This document shows positions 17,790 to 19,587 of a stretch of DNA of 19,587 nt, one piece after another (the stretch's first letter is position 1; each line of letters begins with the position of its first letter). A program made the position numbers and the translations under genes. The notes beneath the pieces are model-generated. The model searched no databases, was not told where the DNA came from, and worked only from the letters and a program-made list of their open reading frames with translations. Source of the DNA: Epichloe hybrida (taxonomy: Eukaryota > Ascomycota > Sordariomycetes > Hypocreales > Clavicipitaceae); contig JAFEKR010000144.1 of the NCBI GenBank assembly GCA_019022495.1, positions 1 to 19,587 on the forward strand. Direction: 5' to 3'.

Positions 17790-19587
17790 CTAGATGAGCA
17801 AAAAGTCCCACCCCTTGGATCGCATGACGTCTCGCCAGTTGACATGGGGATGCTGCGTCATGGTCATGTCGGAAACAACAGTCGACGACGACGACGGCGG
17901 CGTGGCGGCGCGGGCGAGGCTGTCGGATCGCCTCCAGACTTCGCGGACCAGCGTCGCCATGCGGCCGAAGGCGCCACAGGCCGCGGCACGGCCGAGCTGG
18001 GCGACGCGGTCGTCGAAGAAGGCGCGGAAGGCGCTGTCCGGCAGGGCGACGGACGCGGCGATGAGGTAGACCCAGACGAGGCTCCGGTCGTAGCCGTGAG
18101 GCCCCGAGGGGATCAACCGCAGCACCTGGGTCAGCTTGCGAATCAGGCCCTGCGGCGAGGGCTGGCTCGGGCTGAAGCCGGGGATCAGGCTGCAGAGGTG
18201 GATGCGGGCGGCGATCCGGAAGGCCGACGTCACGTTCCTGCAGAGCTGCCGGGGCCAGAAGCTGCCGTCGGCCTTGTAGGGCATCCTGGGCTCCGGCTCG
18301 CCAACCTCGGTCAGGGTGAACTGCTCCCCGAGGGCGGCGACGTGCTGGCACAGGGTGAAGTCGTCCATGCCGCCGGCCTTGAGCGAGTCCAGGCAGGCCA
18401 CCTCGGAGATGAGGTACATGACGCCGTCCTCGCAGCCCATGAGCTCGCGCAGGCCCAGGCGCGAGTTGGCGGGAGACAGGTGCTTCTCGCGGTACGTGTG
18501 GGCAAAGGTGGGCGAGGTGCCCTGCATGGTGGCGCCGAGGATGTCGATCCAGCTCGTCAGCGTCATGTTGAAGGGGATCGGGGTCGGGATCAGGGTCGGG
18601 CTCGGGCCAGCCTGGCCGGCAGGATCCGACACGAGACGCGGCAGGCCGAGTTTCTGGACGAGGCTGATGGCGGCCTGGAAGTGCTGGTGCCAGGCGATGT
18701 CCAGCAGGCCGTCGTCGAAGCGGCCGACGACGCACTGGAAGAAGATGAGGCCGAGCGTGGCCTCGAGGATCTGCTGGTGGTTCTCGTCGCGCTTGAGGGA
18801 CTCGCAGAGCGACAGGATGGTGGCGTAGCGGTGCCTCATGATGTCGCCGTCGACGTCGTCGGCGGGCCGATCGGCGGGCACGTCGGCGTGCGTCTTGAGA
18901 TGCTGGGCGGCGATGCTCAGGCAGCAGTGAAGGTAGACGCGGTTGGACTGCAGGGCCGGGAGGATCAGATCGGAGCCGACGCAGCCGTTCTGGTTGGACT
19001 CGAGGATGGGGAAGATGATGGGCAGGACAAAGCGGACAAAGTGGTCCAGCAGCCGCTGGTCGTTGTCGTCGAGCTCCATCTGCACGTGGCGCGAGCTGTT
19101 GTGGTTGTGCATGTTGCGCGGGCCGTGGGCAAAGTCGAACAAGTTGACGTCGAGGGCCTCTTCCTCCTCACCCTCCTCCTCCTCCTGCCCGAGATGGTCG
19201 AACTTGTCCCACGCCCACTGATGACCCGCCGCAGGCAGGAAGACGGTGCCGGGAGGAGGAGGAGAAGTCTGGTACGTGCCGCTGAAGGTGGCGACGTGCG
19301 ACTCTCGGAGCGTGGGCACGTCGTTGACGAACATCTGGCGCTCAGTCTTGACGTCGACGTCGTACGGCGAGTATCCCGCAAACGTCAGGTCCGCCGGGTG
19401 CAGGTCCGGGTGCATGTGCGTGTGCATGTGCGCATGCGCGTTGTAGATGCCAAAGTCGCTCGCATTGGGCAGGCTGTTGAAGTTGAAGCCGCCCGAGTAA
19501 TGCGAGTCGATCGAGGCCGACCTCGTGCGATCATCATGATCCATGGACGCCGCGTCCGAGTAGCTCGTGGCCGACGACGTGGGCAGC
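17790..19587 (-). CDS. pro1: Pro1/ADV-1-type C6 transcription factor, N-terminus off the window
   Basis: The frame stops at TAG 17790 and stays open past an internal ATG at 19544 to the window edge (LPTSSATSYSDAAS precedes that Met), so the true start and the expected Zn(II)2Cys6 binuclear cluster lie to the right. The visible part is about 598 residues. It matches the Fungal_trans_2 regulatory domain of Pro1-type proteins: MRHRYATILSLCESLKRDEN, QQILEATLGLIFFQCVVGRF, WHQHFQAAISLVQKLGLPRL, FNMTLTSWIDILGATMQG, LRELMGCEDGVMYLISEVAC and a C-terminal GWDFLLI. In Sordaria and Neurospora, Pro1/ADV-1 is a nuclear activator needed for fruiting-body development and cell fusion. The N-terminal half carries a histidine-rich stretch (AHAHMHTHMHPDLH) and an acidic run (EEEEGEEEE). 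The coding sequence is clearly more GC-rich at third positions than MON1. Family call is firm; orthology to pro1 is likely. Confidence 0.85.
   Translation of the reverse strand, partial: LPTSSATSYSDAASMDHDDRTRSASIDSHYSGGFNFNSLPNASDFGIYNAHAHMHTHMHPDLHPADLTFAGYSPYDVDVKTERQMFVNDVPTLRESHVATFSGTYQTSPPPPGTVFLPAAGHQWAWDKFDHLGQEEEEGEEEEALDVNLFDFAHGPRNMHNHNSSRHVQMELDDNDQRLLDHFVRFVLPIIFPILESNQNGCVGSDLILPALQSNRVYLHCCLSIAAQHLKTHADVPADRPADDVDGDIMRHRYATILSLCESLKRDENHQQILEATLGLIFFQCVVGRFDDGLLDIAWHQHFQAAISLVQKLGLPRLVSDPAGQAGPSPTLIPTPIPFNMTLTSWIDILGATMQGTSPTFAHTYREKHLSPANSRLGLRELMGCEDGVMYLISEVACLDSLKAGGMDDFTLCQHVAALGEQFTLTEVGEPEPRMPYKADGSFWPRQLCRNVTSAFRIAARIHLCSLIPGFSPSQPSPQGLIRKLTQVLRLIPSGPHGYDRSLVWVYLIAASVALPDSAFRAFFDDRVAQLGRAAACGAFGRMATLVREVWRRSDSLARAATPPSSSSTVVSDMTMTQHPHVNWRDVMRSKGWDFLLI

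Noticed and set aside
17719..18735. A 338-codon open frame on the minus strand in a different frame from the C6 regulator
   Set aside because: Arg/Pro-rich shadow of the very GC-rich Pro1-type coding sequence; the true frame carries the conserved regulatory domain.

Overview
This window is nuclear DNA of a filamentous ascomycete (Pezizomycotina), most likely a Sordariomycete and probably Hypocreales. The reasons are widely spaced, mostly monocistronic genes with few, short introns carrying fungal splice signals (GT donor, CTGAC-type branch site, AG acceptor), intergenic stretches of 0.6 to 2.9 kb full of simple-sequence tracts, and protein families typical of that group: Mon1, a Pezizomycotina-type F-box/beta-propeller protein, and a Pro1-type C6 regulator. 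I see no mobile element with coding capacity, no CRISPR, no RNA gene I can defend, and no bacterial-type operon. The order-level assignment is inference.

Layout from left to right. 1-588 is the upstream region of MON1. 589-2391 (+) is an intron-free MON1, subunit of the Mon1-Ccz1 exchange factor for the Rab7 homologue Ypt7. 2787-3152 (-) is a small, unrecognised candidate gene convergent with MON1. 3153-5299 is a long non-coding stretch with hairpins, short direct repeats and a cluster of a TACGGAGTA motif. 5300-8263 (+) is a two-exon gene for a large, disordered, serine-rich protein that I cannot name. 8865-12545 (+) is an F-box protein with a beta-propeller-like middle and a long disordered tail that ends in a polybasic stretch plus a CaaX box. 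Its reading frame breaks near 11.3 kb, where a second intron or a true frameshift must lie. 13635-14915 (-) encodes a secreted-then-anchored single-pass membrane protein with a 14-cysteine ectodomain. 14916-17789 is a 2.9 kb non-coding stretch rich in tandem repeats. 17790-19587 (-) is the C-terminal majority of a Pro1/ADV-1-type C6 transcription factor; its DNA-binding N-terminus lies beyond the right edge.

The genes do not form an obvious pathway or a secondary-metabolite cluster. MON1 serves vacuolar fusion, the F-box protein may serve ubiquitin-dependent turnover (possibly at a membrane), the cysteine-rich protein sits at the cell surface, and Pro1-type factors control sexual development. 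The items most worth a second look are the predicted prenylated F-box protein, the recurring TACGGAGTA motif restricted to non-coding DNA, the frame break in the F-box gene, and the small convergent gene. I found no convincing new multi-gene system.
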